From: Parascedosporium putredinis | Taxonomy: Eukaryota > Ascomycota > Sordariomycetes > Microascales > Microascaceae | DNA: 64,000 nucleotides | Direction of reading: 5' to 3' | Assembly: GCA_949357655.1 (NCBI GenBank) | Contig: CASHTG010000017.1 | Span: forward strand, 558,001-622,000 | Shown: positions 47,096 to 58,332 of the stretch, in pieces | How positions within the stretch are numbered: position 1 is the stretch's first letter | Layout of the letters: each line of letters begins with the position of its first letter | Program-made: the position numbers and the translations under genes | Notes under the pieces: generated by a model | The model's database searches: none | What the model saw: only the letters and a program-made list of their open reading frames with translations | Told to the model about the DNA's origin: nothing

Positions 47096-48811
47096 GGCGG
47101 GGGGGTTTCTTTGAGGAACGGGGTAAGAAGCACAGATGAAGTTCACGGAGTTCGGGGCTACGCCGTGGAGGAGGGGAAGAAGGAGAGGACTAGGTTATAT
47201 GCAAGGGGACGTTGAAAGGGATGGGAGATTGTGCGAACAGGAAAGACATGGAGGCTTCGTAAGGGCTGGGTGCGGTGTTCCGAACCTTCTGGGGGAAAGG
47301 GGAACGGGCGGCAGTATCCTCGGGGGCAGTAGGGTTGGCCTTGGAGATTTATACGAACTTGAAAGAGAAAGGAATATAAGCTTACCTCCATCGGGGAGCG
47401 GGAGCGCGGCGGCGCTCCATGGCCTCCAGTCTTGGCTTTGGATTGGGAGATGGTTAGATAAGTGAGATGGCGGGATGAGCAGACTACTCTGCGCGAGGGA
47501 CAGAGGTGCAGCTAGGTGTGCGTAGGGTGCCGTCCGTGGGGGAGAATAAGGTTAGATAAAGATGGGAAGAAGAGAGGGTGAGAAACGAGTAACGAGCGTT
47601 TTTCATTCGTAGTAGCTCCCTTGTTGAGCGGCTTTCTTGGTTCTCCTTTTGTTTTTCTCCTTCCCTTCCCGTGTCCTTGATACGCTAGATGCAAGGAGGT
47701 GTGTCTATAGGAGTATTCTGAGGTAGGGATGGGGTGCGTGAACGCAGGGAGAGTGAGGCTCCTGTGGGCTTGACTGGAGCAACAAGTGTGGGGGCGATGC
47801 TAGTCTGTTGTTTGCTTGCACGTCGACCTGGAGCAAGCTCAGTATTTCTGACTGCAAAGAGTGACGAGCTGCAGGTAAGTAAGGTTCCTCTATCTCTTAG
47901 AGCAGCAAGTCGTAGAGGAAGAAAGGGATAAATGATATAAAGACTTGGTGATCCTGAGAAGAAAGAAAAGCGTATATGGATATGGTATAAAAGGATGAAA
48001 TGGCCTTAACATCACATATTGTGAAGCCTATTGTTCTAATCGATGTATATGTCTTGGGGAGTCAATGAATGGATGAGACACAATGGGGCTATGTGCCTGG
48101 AAGCTTGTCCCGAGTTTCGGGCAATTTGGCACAGACGTCACTGATTTTTGTTCGCATTTGAAGTCCCCCAGAAATGATCGACGGCACCATTTGATCGACT
48201 GGTATGAAATTGGACGCCTGAATAACATTGAAAATTACGTGCTCGATGGGGCCTATGGATTCCTGCAGGGGCCAGGGCTCAAGCGCCTCCAGCTTGGGTT
48301 TATTATTATTACCCATTCGACGGCCCGAGAGCCAAAAGCAACCGTCCAGGTCCAGGTATCAATTTATTGCTAGCTTCGCGCTCAATTACCCCGCGATCCA
48401 GCAGTAACTGTGGCGCCCACTTTGCACCTCGACATTCGTCACGGCGAGGCGCATAATCCGTGAACCACCTGAATTCGGACTCGTCGAGACCCTATCGCGA
48501 ATCTCCCCATTTTGTCCCAGTCTATTTGGTAACACTCTAGAGAGACTCCATCGCGCGGGGAACCTCGGCTAGGATTTGACAGGTATTGCTGACTTTCTTA
48601 CTATCACTCCAACTTGGGTGGTGCCATATTACTTTTCGAGCAGAATCGAGAGTGAGTGGTTCTAGAATCGTAACCTCAACTGCACTCTCCTAAGGCACGA
48701 TTTCGAGTAACTCGCTTTCTGCCTTCTCTCCTGTTCTAGTTCTAGCAAACACCGCATCTATCTAGACCTTGAAAAACGCCGGCGCCCTCTCCCGAGGTAT
48801 CGCAGACCACA
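47096..48811. other. Divergent intergenic region
   Basis: Promoters of STE14 (minus) and the acetyltransferase (plus). No coding signal recognised. AT-rich DNA occurs at 47930-48010 and 48290-48310. Confidence 0.55.
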
Positions 48812-49732
48812 ATGCAGGGCTCCAACGAATTTGTTGCCGAGAACCGCAGACGCATGCGGGACGGTGAACTCTACTACGCCTTCGTAGCCGACCTGACGGC
48901 GGATAGACGGCGGTGCGGGGCCGCATGCAGCAAGTTTAATACGGCGGGTGGCAATGTATCGAGACGCCATCTCCTCGAATTATTCAAAGAGTAAGAAAGC
49001 CTTGTCCGGACCAGGCACCTCGCGATTTAGCGCGTCGCTACCCAGCCATGGACGGGAACAGATGTTTACTAGCTAGGGCGCGTTCGGAGCAGCTCCTGTT
49101 TCGCTTGCTAACGTTTACCACGCATCTGGCCTGCACTAGCATTGTCCAAGATAAGGCCGTACTGCCCCCTCCCCTTCCGCCACCACACGATAGCCCCGCC
49201 GAGGATGATGAGTTGCTCAAGGATTTCCCTTGGGTTGAGGCGCCGGTGAAGATGGACTACGGTTATAACGTCAAGTAGGAGTTTTACCCACCCCATACCA
49301 GGGGGCCTGTGCTTCTGCGTCTCTCTGCTTTGCTAATAGGGGCTCGAAAGATTCGGGAAGAACGTATTTGTCAACTTCGGAAGCACCTGGCTCGACACGT
49401 GCACCATTACGGTGGGCGACCGCACGCTTATCGGCCCCAACTGCTCCTTCTTTAGCGCATCTCATCCGCAAGATCCAACCTTGCGTAACGGCACCGCGGG
49501 CCCCGAATCCGGAAAGCCCATCGTGATCGGGGCGGACTGTTGGCTGGGCGGCAACGTCATTATCCTTCCGGGCGTGACAATCGGCCGGGGATCGACTGTT
49601 GGGGCCGGGAGTGTCGTGACCAAGGACGTGCCCGAGTATACGTGTGTTGCCGGAAATCCGGCAAGGATTATAAAGAGGGTGGATGTGTCGGCACCTCCTC
49701 CTGAAGATGGGGGCGCCGTCGTAGCCGATTAG
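48812..49732 (+). CDS. Maltose O-acetyltransferase-type enzyme (NodL/LacA family)
   Basis: Trimeric left-handed beta-helix acetyltransferase using acetyl-CoA on sugars or related alcohols. Exons 48812-48990, 49140-49274 and 49351-49732 join in frame to give 231 residues. The N-terminal Mac domain is typical: ENRRRMRDGELYYAFVADLT, then LFKDIVQDKAV. The helix domain follows with NVKFGKNVFVNFGSTWLDTC, LIGPNCSFFSASHPQDP (catalytic His of the family in SASHP), KPIVIGADCWLGGNVIILPG and VTIGRGSTVGAGSVVTKDVP, the hexapeptide repeats. It ends after YTCVAGNPARIIKRV. Intron 2 has GTAGGA donor and AAG acceptor; the alternative TAG acceptor 11 bases earlier would break the frame. Gene is intact. Substrate unknown. 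Its stop lies one base from the stop of the convergent gene. Confidence 0.93.
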
Positions 49733-49733
49733 A

Positions 49734-50292
49734 TTATAGACCGCCTTGGATCGAGAAGGACGAGATGACGAGGACGAGGACGTTGATCCAACCCCAAGCA
49801 AAGGGGATCCATGGCGACATGGAGAAGAAGCCAGCATTGTAGACAGCGCCAAGCCTAGATAGTAGTTCAAGTCGTTAGCTTCCTATGCCATCATTACCCG
49901 CCTTTTTCTCCGTGCAAGTGCAAAGGAGGGCGGAGCGGAGAATGAGAAACCACCAACGCGGCCCCTGGCCTGTTGAAAAGGACTCCTTACATTAGACCAA
50001 CGACGCTCCCAGCAACTATGCCCTGGACGCCGGCAACGAACAGGTAGAGGACGGGAACAACCCAGATAAACTTCCACGCCGTTTTATTCTGTGCATGCAT
50101 CGCGATGGCGATGCCAGCACAGGCAAGGTGGAACAGAGCGTAGATAATGAGAGTCCATAGCAGGGTAAACCTCCAGATATCGCCAATATAGAAGAGGGAT
50201 CGTTCCTTTCTTGCTGTCGGGTCGAGGATTTCCCATGTTAGGCTCGGAAATGGGGGCGTCGTGTAGCCACGAGGTGGCGAGTGATGAAGCAT
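49734..50292 (-). CDS. TMEM170-type integral membrane protein
   Basis: Small multi-pass membrane protein; in animals TMEM170 shapes ER sheets and nuclear envelope, the fungal role is unclear. ATG at 50292 begins MLHHSPPRGYTTPPFPSLTW. The TMEM170 pattern follows: RSLFYIGDIWRFTLLWTLII, LFHLACAGIAIAM, then FIWVVPVLYLFVAGVQGIVA and GSVVGLM. A 136-base intron (49990-49855) separates the last exon, which encodes GAVYNAGFFSMSPWIPFAWG and a fourth helix, ending SIQGGL with TAA at 49736-49734. About 140 residues, no frame break. The convergent acetyltransferase ends at 49732. Confidence 0.88.
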
Positions 50293-51266
50293 CGTGGGAA
50301 CGGGTCGAAATTTTTCTAATGAAGAGGGACGTAGTGAGCGGATGCTAGATGGCACACGTCCCAAGACACCCGTCAAGCCTGGCGGCTGCGATAGGTGGGC
50401 GATGGATCAATTGATGGCTGTCTGACGTCGATGTCCCTCAACGGACCAACTTCCACGAATGAAGGGTTCTGGCAGAGATGGAAATTTCTCGTGGCCCGTT
50501 CGCAGAGGTCTCGGTTTGTCAATCGCGGCGCGTCATGCTAGCCCGTATGGCGAACTGAACCGATGCCCGAAAAGTGGACGCCGGTTTAGTAAACAGAAGT
50601 GCGGTCGTTGGAGAAACGGGGAGAGGAGGAGGAGTGTTTTCCCGATGTGGTGGATGAGGTTGGATTTGCAGAAGGTCTGGAAGGGATCAATGTGGGAGCT
50701 TGAGCTCAGTCAGCCTCATCAAGGCGTTCAATTGATCGACCTCACAATGCGTAGTGCACATGTACTTGATCGGTATTCACAGCTTGACGCTGGGATGAAC
50801 ATAGTGGAATTAAGGGATCCACCAGGTCAACCAGAGGGGCCAACAGTGCGGATTGGATCGTGTTTAGTGAATAAATAGTGGATCATTGATGGCCCACAGG
50901 CTGGACCTTCCCCAAAATCGAGGTGCCAAAATTCAACGAATCAAAAACGTGAAAAAGACAAGCTCGTCGAGGCCATTTGACAAGCTCAACGCAGCCGGTG
51001 CCTCGGCAATTCGCCAACAGCGGCCTACAACCCAAAATCTTATGACACAATCCCGGCCGAGAGACACCCTCTCCCGCGGCTTCGTTCCCCAGACACACAA
51101 CACACAATACCCGACTAGATGTGACTTGCCTCGACGACTCGTCAAGGGCGCATTCGAGTTCTTTTTTCCCTTGTACTCTCTTTTTCCTCCTTCATCCCAG
51201 ATTCTCTCTGCCTGCGCTCCCTCGGGAATTTTCCCAGCGACGCGCGCGCACGCACGAGCTCCCACA
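50293..51266. other. Divergent intergenic region, TMEM170 and PEX8 promoters
   Basis: Both ATGs point outward across 974 bases. The open frame 50459-50878 (plus) is 139 codons long but shows no recognisable pattern, so it is not called. Pyrimidine-rich DNA at 51150-51210 probably belongs to the PEX8 leader. Confidence 0.55.
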
Positions 51267-53365
51267 ATGCCGGCCGATCACCTTCTTAACACCGTCCTCG
51301 ACCTCTTCCAGACCGTCCACGACACACACAAGACAGACCAAATTATCGGCACGACCGTAACCCTCCTCACCTCGCTCTCCAATCCTCTCAACCTTGCCGT
51401 CCTCACGTCGCAGCTCCTCACAGCCCCCGCCATCTGGCACCGCGGCGATGGCATACAGACGAGTTACCGAATCATCTCCGTTTTCCACACGGCTGCCGTT
51501 CGCTTACGACAGAGCGAGGGCGAAAGTGAGGGCCAACTTCTGCTCCCCAGCGGACGGGTACCGACAAGGCTCGACTGCGATGCGTGGGCCACGGCCGTGG
51601 TGAGCGGCGCCGATGATCGGTCTAACCGGTGGCAGCACCTACTCGTCTTCACGGGTCTGCTGATGGGCATGACAAGGGCGCAGGAGACCACACGTGGCCT
51701 ATCGTGGGCTCTGCGGACCAAGCTCGAAGAAGCCATCGTCAAGGCGGCTAACCTGGCCCTCGAGCGGCCAATGCAAGACGGCCCCGTCGCCGCCGCCTCG
51801 ATATCCGTAGCACTAGGCTTCGCGCTCCCCATGCTTTCCGAATTCCACCTCAACGCTATCAATTCCAATGCTCTCCTCCCCAACGCGGTGTGGACCTTGA
51901 CGGGGTCGGAGGGCTTCCAGGAGGGCCGCTTCCTCGAGATGATCAATAGCGGTCTCTCGCGGCAGGGTGCCATCATCCACTGGCCTGCCACATCGGCGTC
52001 GTTCCGCCACGTCCAGCAGCTCACGGCGAGCCCCGTCGTCACCGGTATGGGCTCCACTGCGAAGCTCATCATGCACAGTATGCAGCACGCGCAGGACTCT
52101 GGCGTGGTGCTTCAGGCCCTGGACACGCTGCTCGAGTTCTCTCGCGAGCTCCTCAGCCGGTGGCAGCGCTGCCAGCTCTCCGAGGTCGAGGTCAAGACCG
52201 AGGGTTATCACTTTAGCGACGAGACAATCCAGGCGACGTGGCCCGCGCTGTGGGATCTACTCAAGAAGAGCCTCTTTGCCACAATCGCCGCGTCCCAAGC
52301 CCTCATGTCGCGATGCCTCCTCGATCCCCGCTTGCGCAACGATCAGACCGCCCCCGTCGTGGCGACCAAGATGCTCCATATCCTACGGAACCTCTACTTT
52401 ATCTCGTCGAGGGACCACGCGGGCGAGTTCAGGCTTACACATTTACCTACCTCACCGCCATCGATGTCCTCTCCCGCTCTCCGCCCGCCACGATTGCACT
52501 TCTCGGGGAGATTCGGCCGGACGCGGATGGGATCATCCCCACACACCCGGTCCACCGTACTCTCGACCTCTTCTACCTCGGCTTGGCGGAACACCTGCCG
52601 CTCGGCATATCAACCGACGCATCCGATCTCCTAATCGCCCAACCAGCCACCGTGTACCTCTCACAAGTGCCTGACTCGTTCCTGATGAGAGAGTTGTTTG
52701 AGTCGGCCCACAGCGCCGTCCTCTCTGTCCTCTCCTACCCGCAAAACAGCCCACTAGCGACGAAACTCGTGCCCTTCTACGTTGACCGGCTCTTCACCTC
52801 CTTCCCCACCCACATCTCGCCCCGCCAGTTCCGCGTCGCCTTCCGGACAATTACGCAAATCGTCTCGCCGCCCTTCCCCGTGGCGGACACGAGCCCCGAG
52901 CTAGCCGAGGTCCTCCTTGAGATGCTTCGCTTCCGCGCCGTCCACGCCGCGACCGTCCCGCTTCCTCCCGCCACCGACGCTAACCCGAACCTCGCCGCGG
53001 GTGCTAAGCCGGAGGCGGGCCCGTTTTCGGAACAGTCGACCCTCCTCCTCGCGCTAGTGGACTCGCTGCCCTTCCTCGCCCTCCCCATCATGGACGACTG
53101 GCTTACCCTGACAGCGGAGACGGTGGCTCAGATCGCCGACCGGGAGCTGAGGCTGCCCGTACGCAACCGACTCTGGGAGGTACTCGAGAGCGGCGAGCTC
53201 GACGTTGGCAGGTCCTCCCTGGCGCTGTCGTGGTGGTATTCGCGCGGCGGGAGGGAGTTGATGCTCCGGGCGGCGGGACCACCTCAGGCCCCGGCGTACG
53301 TGATGAGTGGGGCACTCGCCGCGGATACCACCAAGGTGGAGGGTGGCGACCAGCCGAGGCTCTAA
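51267..53365 (+). CDS. PEX8: Peroxin 8 (PEX8), peroxisomal import factor
   Basis: Peripheral protein of the inner peroxisomal membrane that links docking and RING subcomplexes during matrix protein import. ATG at 51267 begins MPADHLLNTVLDLFQTVHDT, followed by TVTLLTSLSNPLNLAVLTSQ and LLTAPAIWHR, which I recognise from filamentous fungal PEX8. The rest is helical repeat sequence with no membrane segment or metal site. A C is missing at about 52430, where EFR should run on as AYTFTYLTAIDVLSRSP. About 699 residues, like other PEX8 proteins, and no intron. The C terminus is PRL, close to the peroxisomal PTS1 consensus; yeast Pex8 also ends in a PTS1. Identification rests on recalled similarity and length, so a related peroxin remains possible. 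Confidence 0.72.
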
Positions 53366-53814
53366 GAACGGGCGCGGCGGGGTGAAGGGGGTGCATTTTA
53401 TGTTGTAGTCTCTGTTGGCCCCATCGATCCCCTTCTCCTCCCCTTCCTCTCACTGGGTAAAAGCCCTGGGGCTCTGTAGGATCATGAGATGTTTTCTAAT
53501 GAATCGGCGTTGTGTTAAAGGAAGAGCTTTAGATTATATCATATGGCATAGTTATACACTTTGAGCAAACATGTAAAAGAAAAGAATTACACTGTAGTAG
53601 GCATCTAGCCGCCTGTATAACACTAAAGAAGCAGCCAATCTACCGATCTATATCATGAGTCACCGGTGCATGATGAGCCCTTCCCCTAACGCCTGAAAAC
53701 ATGGTATGGACGCTACCTCGGTACATGTAGAGTACAGCCCAAAGGAATAAATAAGACGTCCCATCCGCATCTCCCGTTGCTGCACCCACACTACACCACC
53801 AAGCCCGGTTCCCC
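53366..53814. other. Intergenic between convergent genes
   Basis: A 449-base gap between PEX8 and the secreted protein gene. AT-rich sequence at 53520-53600 fits the 3' end of PEX8. No gene seen. Confidence 0.6.
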
Positions 53815-54355
53815 TCACGCACCAACCAGCCGCACCTCTACGGCCCCGTCAAGGATCCTAAAAGCGCCGCTAACGGGGCAGTCGAGGTCAGCGCATCCGC
53901 GGTTGCTGCACGCCTCGATCATGCCGACCAACATGCCGGCGACTTCCCTTCTCGACACCTCGACGACGGCATCGGCGGCAAGGTCCTCCGTAGCGGGGTC
54001 GGCAGCGTTGGCGGCAACGAGGGCGGCGGGGTCGCCGAGGAAGACGACGTCGACAAAGCTCCACAGCTCGTCGCCGCGGTCGGTGGTCCAGGCGTACTCG
54101 GAGACGCGGGCGGGCTCGCCGGCGAGGGGCACGCGGAGGGTGCCCCGGTAGGGCCGCCGATCTCGTTGGCGGTCTGCTGCAGGGCCTCGAGGCACTTGGT
54201 GGCGCCGAGGCGGGAGGCTGGGTGGGCGGGGAGACGTTGCAGGAGTAGGTGGCGGCGGAGCGTCGGGGCGGCGAGGTGGGCGAGGCGGTTGTTGCGGTGG
54301 GGTGGGTGAGGAGGAGGAGGAGGGCGGTCGGGAGGATGTGTGGCGGGAGGTGCAT
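53815..54355 (-). CDS. Small secreted protein, unknown function
   Basis: Not recognised. ATG at 54355 begins MHLPPHILPTALLLLLTHPT, a likely signal peptide, then a Ser/Thr/Pro stretch and a Cys (YSCNVSP). After a break near 54220 the frame continues ASRLGATKCLEALQQTANEI. After a second break near 54155 it reads GTLRVPLAGEPARVSEYAWT, DELWSFVDVVFLGDPAALVA, then EACSNRGCADLDCPVSG and ends VEVRLVGA, stop 53815. The corrected protein has about 180 residues with four or five Cys. Both breaks look like single-base losses in GC-rich runs. A cysteine-bearing small secreted protein in a fungus may act outside the cell, but no function can be read from the sequence. Confidence 0.65.
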
Positions 54356-56720
54356 TTTTGTTTTTCTTTTTGGCTGGTTACTTGGTTTTGGGGGTTGGTG
54401 GTCTGTTTGGAGGGAGTGTCGTCGGCTTTTTGGTATTGTCTTCTTCTTGATGGGGTTTTTGGGTTCTTCTAGAGGTTCGCTTTTTCTCAAGAAGTGCGAG
54501 ACTTGGCTGTATCTTGAGGTGATAAGGGTATTTGTATGGAGAATGGGTTTCGACTGGCGTGTAAGAGAGAAAAGTCTCTTGTATTATGTATAAAGGCGTA
54601 GATTTGAATGTTTTACTCATGAGCATCTCTAGACTTATATACGATGATCCACCCCTTCTGCATGCCCATGCATGGGATCCAATTTGCGTCAACGACGGAC
54701 CAACAGGCACGACGCAGGGTTCTCGCGCATCAGACCTCTCAGCTCTGCTCACTCTCGCTCGCCCTGCTCCGCCCTTCGCCTGCCTGACCAGATCGGTCCG
54801 GTGCTTCAAGTGCCACCACCAGCACGTACGACCAACCAACGCCCTTCGGCCGTCTGTGTATGCGGGCGGCACATAGCACAGTGACGAGGAGGCCACCCGC
54901 GCCTCTGCCGTCCCGATGCCCTGATACGACAAACACGACATCATTCGGCCAGGGCCGGGCTTGGTCATGGGCGGCAAAGCCCACCCGCTAGACGAACCGA
55001 AATCACGAAACAGCACTTGAATAGAAAGAAAGAGAAAAAAGAAAAAAAAAGAACAAAAGGGGGACCACTCCGCCTAACTGCATGGCTCTTTTTCCCGGTT
55101 AGGTAGCTCATGTGGGCTCACCAACCTCAAAAGCCGGAGCAAACTGGTCTTGCACCCCGCCGCCTTGTGGCAGATACTCCTCTTCTACACGCTTTCAAGT
55201 CTATAATCTTTCCAACTTTCAATTCGGTTTTCTCTTCTTACATGTACACAGCTGCGCATGCAATGCGCCACCTAACGGACAAAGCGTCACGGGGCCTTTT
55301 GTCACATTCATTTTCTTTCTTTTTGTCCTTTTCCCAGCTATCTATTTTCTACTTGTGCTTGCCTTTTCCCGAGCCAACACACCACCTTTCTTCTTCCAGG
55401 TCACATCCGTGCTGTGTCTATGGGAAGCTTATAGGTGGTGACGATAGGCGATGGCCAGCCAGCCAAGACCGTGTTATCCCCACGCGCTTCGGCCTTCGCC
55501 AACTTTGTGGCCCTGTTGCACTGTAAAATCTTGACGTATACAGCGGATCAATTATAGGCAACGACCCTTGATTCCCTGGTCGTGGCACGCTTTGGGGGCT
55601 CCCCTTGGTTCTTCAAATTTTCTCATCTCCTTTTCTTCCTCTTCTCTGACGGCAAATGACAACCCTGAAGTGGTTCCTGGAACGGCCGGGTATAGTGTAT
55701 CCCGGCAGAATGCTTTGAGCAGCACTTAAGAACCCAGCCCCATCCCTTCGATCCACTCACGCCCACTGCTTCATATTGGGGAAGGGGATTACTTCACTTT
55801 GATCCTCCGCTGACACAGATTCGAGAAGATGATGGATCTGGGATTTGTTCTCATTTATTAGTAACCTTGCATCTAGGGTAGAGAAGGTCGTAGAGTCCTA
55901 GTCGTCCCATCCCCTATCCTTTGCGAGCAGCCAAGAGAATCACTTGATAAGCATGTGGCCCCTCCTTAGCTGAGGTATTGCTGTTGAGCGACCGATTGGC
56001 AGATCGGGGTAATACCGCAACGCGTATGGTTGAGACCGGAGCAGTTAAGCAAGGAGGACAGCACTTCACTGAGGTTGTGGAATGTGGAAAAGGGCATGTC
56101 AAAATTGTAGCACGAGCCCGGAGGTCCGAAACCATTCGTCAGGGCCAGGCCAGACAAAGAGAAAAAGAAAAGCGAGATAAAAATGGGCTAGCATCGCTCC
56201 TTTCAGAGAGGTAATGCTGGGTGATATCCTTCACTGGGCCGGAGCTATTTCACAAACGTCATTCATCCTCTTGCCATCCATCAATCATATATGTCTGAGT
56301 GGAGGTTGACGTTGTGCCAAACCCTGTCTCGACCCGGCCAGTCAGTGGTAATGGCGGGTGGGCCATTCACCGAGCTGGCTTGTGGATCCGAGCTTGAGGA
56401 CCGGCGTGGACTGCGTTTTTGGCCACCAACAACGGCAAGTCCCGAATATTTGCAGGCAAGGAAAAGAGACGCCTTTCAGCTGAGGTTTGAAGATGCGGAA
56501 CTGGCTCCCATCATACACTCTATTATGCCTTGAAAACCCCGTCCCATATTGTAACACTCTGAGTGAAGTCTTGTATCTCGTACACAAATCCGCCACCATA
56601 AAAGGAGACAACATGAAAAAAAAATGAAAAAAAAGGTGACAAAGGAAGAAACAAATATGTCTACAGCCGCGAATGGTCTTTTCCTCTTCCATTTTGCCTT
56701 CTTTTACCGTTTTCACGTCG
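54356..56720. other. Gene-free region
   Basis: The flanking genes both run on the minus strand. The open frame 54378-55016 (minus) directly upstream of the secreted gene is long by chance and reads as leader. Pyrimidine-rich DNA occurs at 55300-55400 and 55610-55650. No coding exon recognised. Confidence 0.5.
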
Positions 56721-57753
56721 TTAGTTTGCCCTTGAGTCCGCTGACTGCGCCTGGTCCTTGATAGACCCGATCTGGGTATCTACCACGTTGAACTGCGACT
56801 CCAGGGACTTTCGGAACAGGTTCTCGCCAATGACGAGATCCTCGTCCTTCACCCTCTCCAGGTCCCACAGCGTCGCCCGCATCCAGCTCACGACCGCCGC
56901 GACAGTCCTAAAGTCGACATTCTCCTTGCCCTTGTACAAGTTCCTCCACACCGCCGACGCCAGGACAGCGTCGCCCTGGCCAAGCCCTCGTCGTACGAGG
57001 CGAGCATGCCGCGCCACTGGACAAAGAGGTCCTTGAGGAAGCGCTGGCGCTGGCTCTTGGCGGTGAGGCCGTGGTTGGTGTCCATGACGCGCTCGCAGTC
57101 GAAGAAGTAGTGGTTGAGGAGCTGGTGGTACCAGTTGTTGTAGGCTTCGGGCTCGAGGCATCGGGCGCGGGCGACGAGGACGTACATCCGGAGCATGGTG
57201 ACCTGGGACCACGTGCTAAAAGTCGGGGGTAGACCAAGGACTAAAGTAGTAACGTTAGAAAAGGAGAGGGGGAAATAGGAGAGGAGATAAGAGTTGAGGA
57301 AGAAATGCGGAAGGGGAAGTGTGTCGACGTACGACTGTGCCAAGCGCCCTCAGACTTTCCAACTTCCTCGCCATCCTCTAATGTGTCCACGGTGCCGTTG
57401 GCGCGATCAATATCCGAAATTGTGTATGAAACGGGCTGCGAGCACTTCTTGTAGATTTGGTGCGTGCCTCCGTAGATGGCATATGACCCGACTAACCCCG
57501 TCCCGTCCGTCTTCTTCTGCTGGCTTTGCTGCATGGCGTCGAGCAGTTGTCTCGTGGTGATTTCAGGCTTCTCCGTCTTCTCGGCGCTAGCCTGCGTGCT
57601 CTCTCTCCGAACTTGGTTCTGCATCGTCCTCGGTACGGTAGCGTTGGATGCTAGGCGGGCGAATCGAGGGTGGGTAGCGAGGATCTGGGGCGGTCGTTGG
57701 GACGCCCTCTGGAGGAGCGTCCTCGTTTGGGCGCCGCATCGCGCGCACGCCAT
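56721..57753 (-). CDS. CBP3: Ubiquinol-cytochrome c chaperone CBP3
   Basis: Mitochondrial assembly factor that binds newly made cytochrome b and supports complex III assembly (human UQCC1). ATG at 57753 begins MACARCGAQTRTLLQRASQR, an Arg-rich mitochondrial presequence. Exon 1 ends near EGAWHS; an intron (GTACGT donor) runs to about 57245. Exon 2 opens LGLPPTFSTWSQVTMLRMYV, the start of the CBP3 domain. It continues YNNWYHQLLNHYFFDCERVM, RFLKDLFVQWRGMLASYDEG, and after a one-base break near 56970, VLASAVWRNLYKGKENVDFR and LVIGENLFRKSLESQ, ending SADSRAN at 56721. About 310 residues. It is head to head with CEM1. Confidence 0.9.
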
Positions 57754-58332
57754 TGTCTGTATTGGGAAATAGAGAAAGATAATATATACTTTCTATATTT
57801 ATTGACAATTCTCACGAGAGTGAGGCGGGGTGGGGAGAAACAAGGAGGGATATCGTCCTTTTCTCTTAGCTATACGAGAGGCTGCTTCGCGAAAACGAGG
57901 GAAAAAAAGGAACGTTGGCTGTCGCGACGGGAAATTTTCGGGGGCGAGTGGAGTGGAGCTTGCATTGATGAATGAGCATCTCATCTTCAGAGCTCATCTT
58001 GCTGTGGCTGCGTGTATGACGTTTACGTACTGTGCAATTGGTCGGCGTCGCCCGCTAGCTTCACAGTGTTTAAACATCTTCAGCTATCTTCCTTTGCTCT
58101 CACACATAGTCACTCACATGCCATCGCTCATCAACATCTAATTCCCTTTCTTTTGTTTGGATGCGAATTTATCTATTTTTTCGTTCAATTTTCTTACGCT
58201 CGCGGCTCCTGGGCTCCTGGGCCTAGACTAGAGCGTGCCAAATCTATTCTCTCTAAGCAATGCTCTTAAACTTTTCCTCCCTCAATATATAAGACCCGTC
58301 CTCCTCCCGCGCCCCTCCCCGGAAAACAATCC
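57754..58332. promoter_or_regulatory. Bidirectional promoter region of CBP3 and CEM1
   Basis: The two start codons are 579 bases apart and diverge. Both genes serve mitochondria, so shared control is plausible. No specific factor site identified. Confidence 0.6.

Noticed and set aside
50459..50878. 139-codon plus-strand open frame between TMEM170 and PEX8
   Set aside because: No recognisable pattern, no supporting splice structure and it overlaps promoter sequence of both genes.
54378..55016. 212-codon minus-strand open frame upstream of the small secreted protein
   Set aside because: Composition is irregular, no family resemblance, and its 3' part is plain promoter or leader sequence in a frame that leads nowhere.
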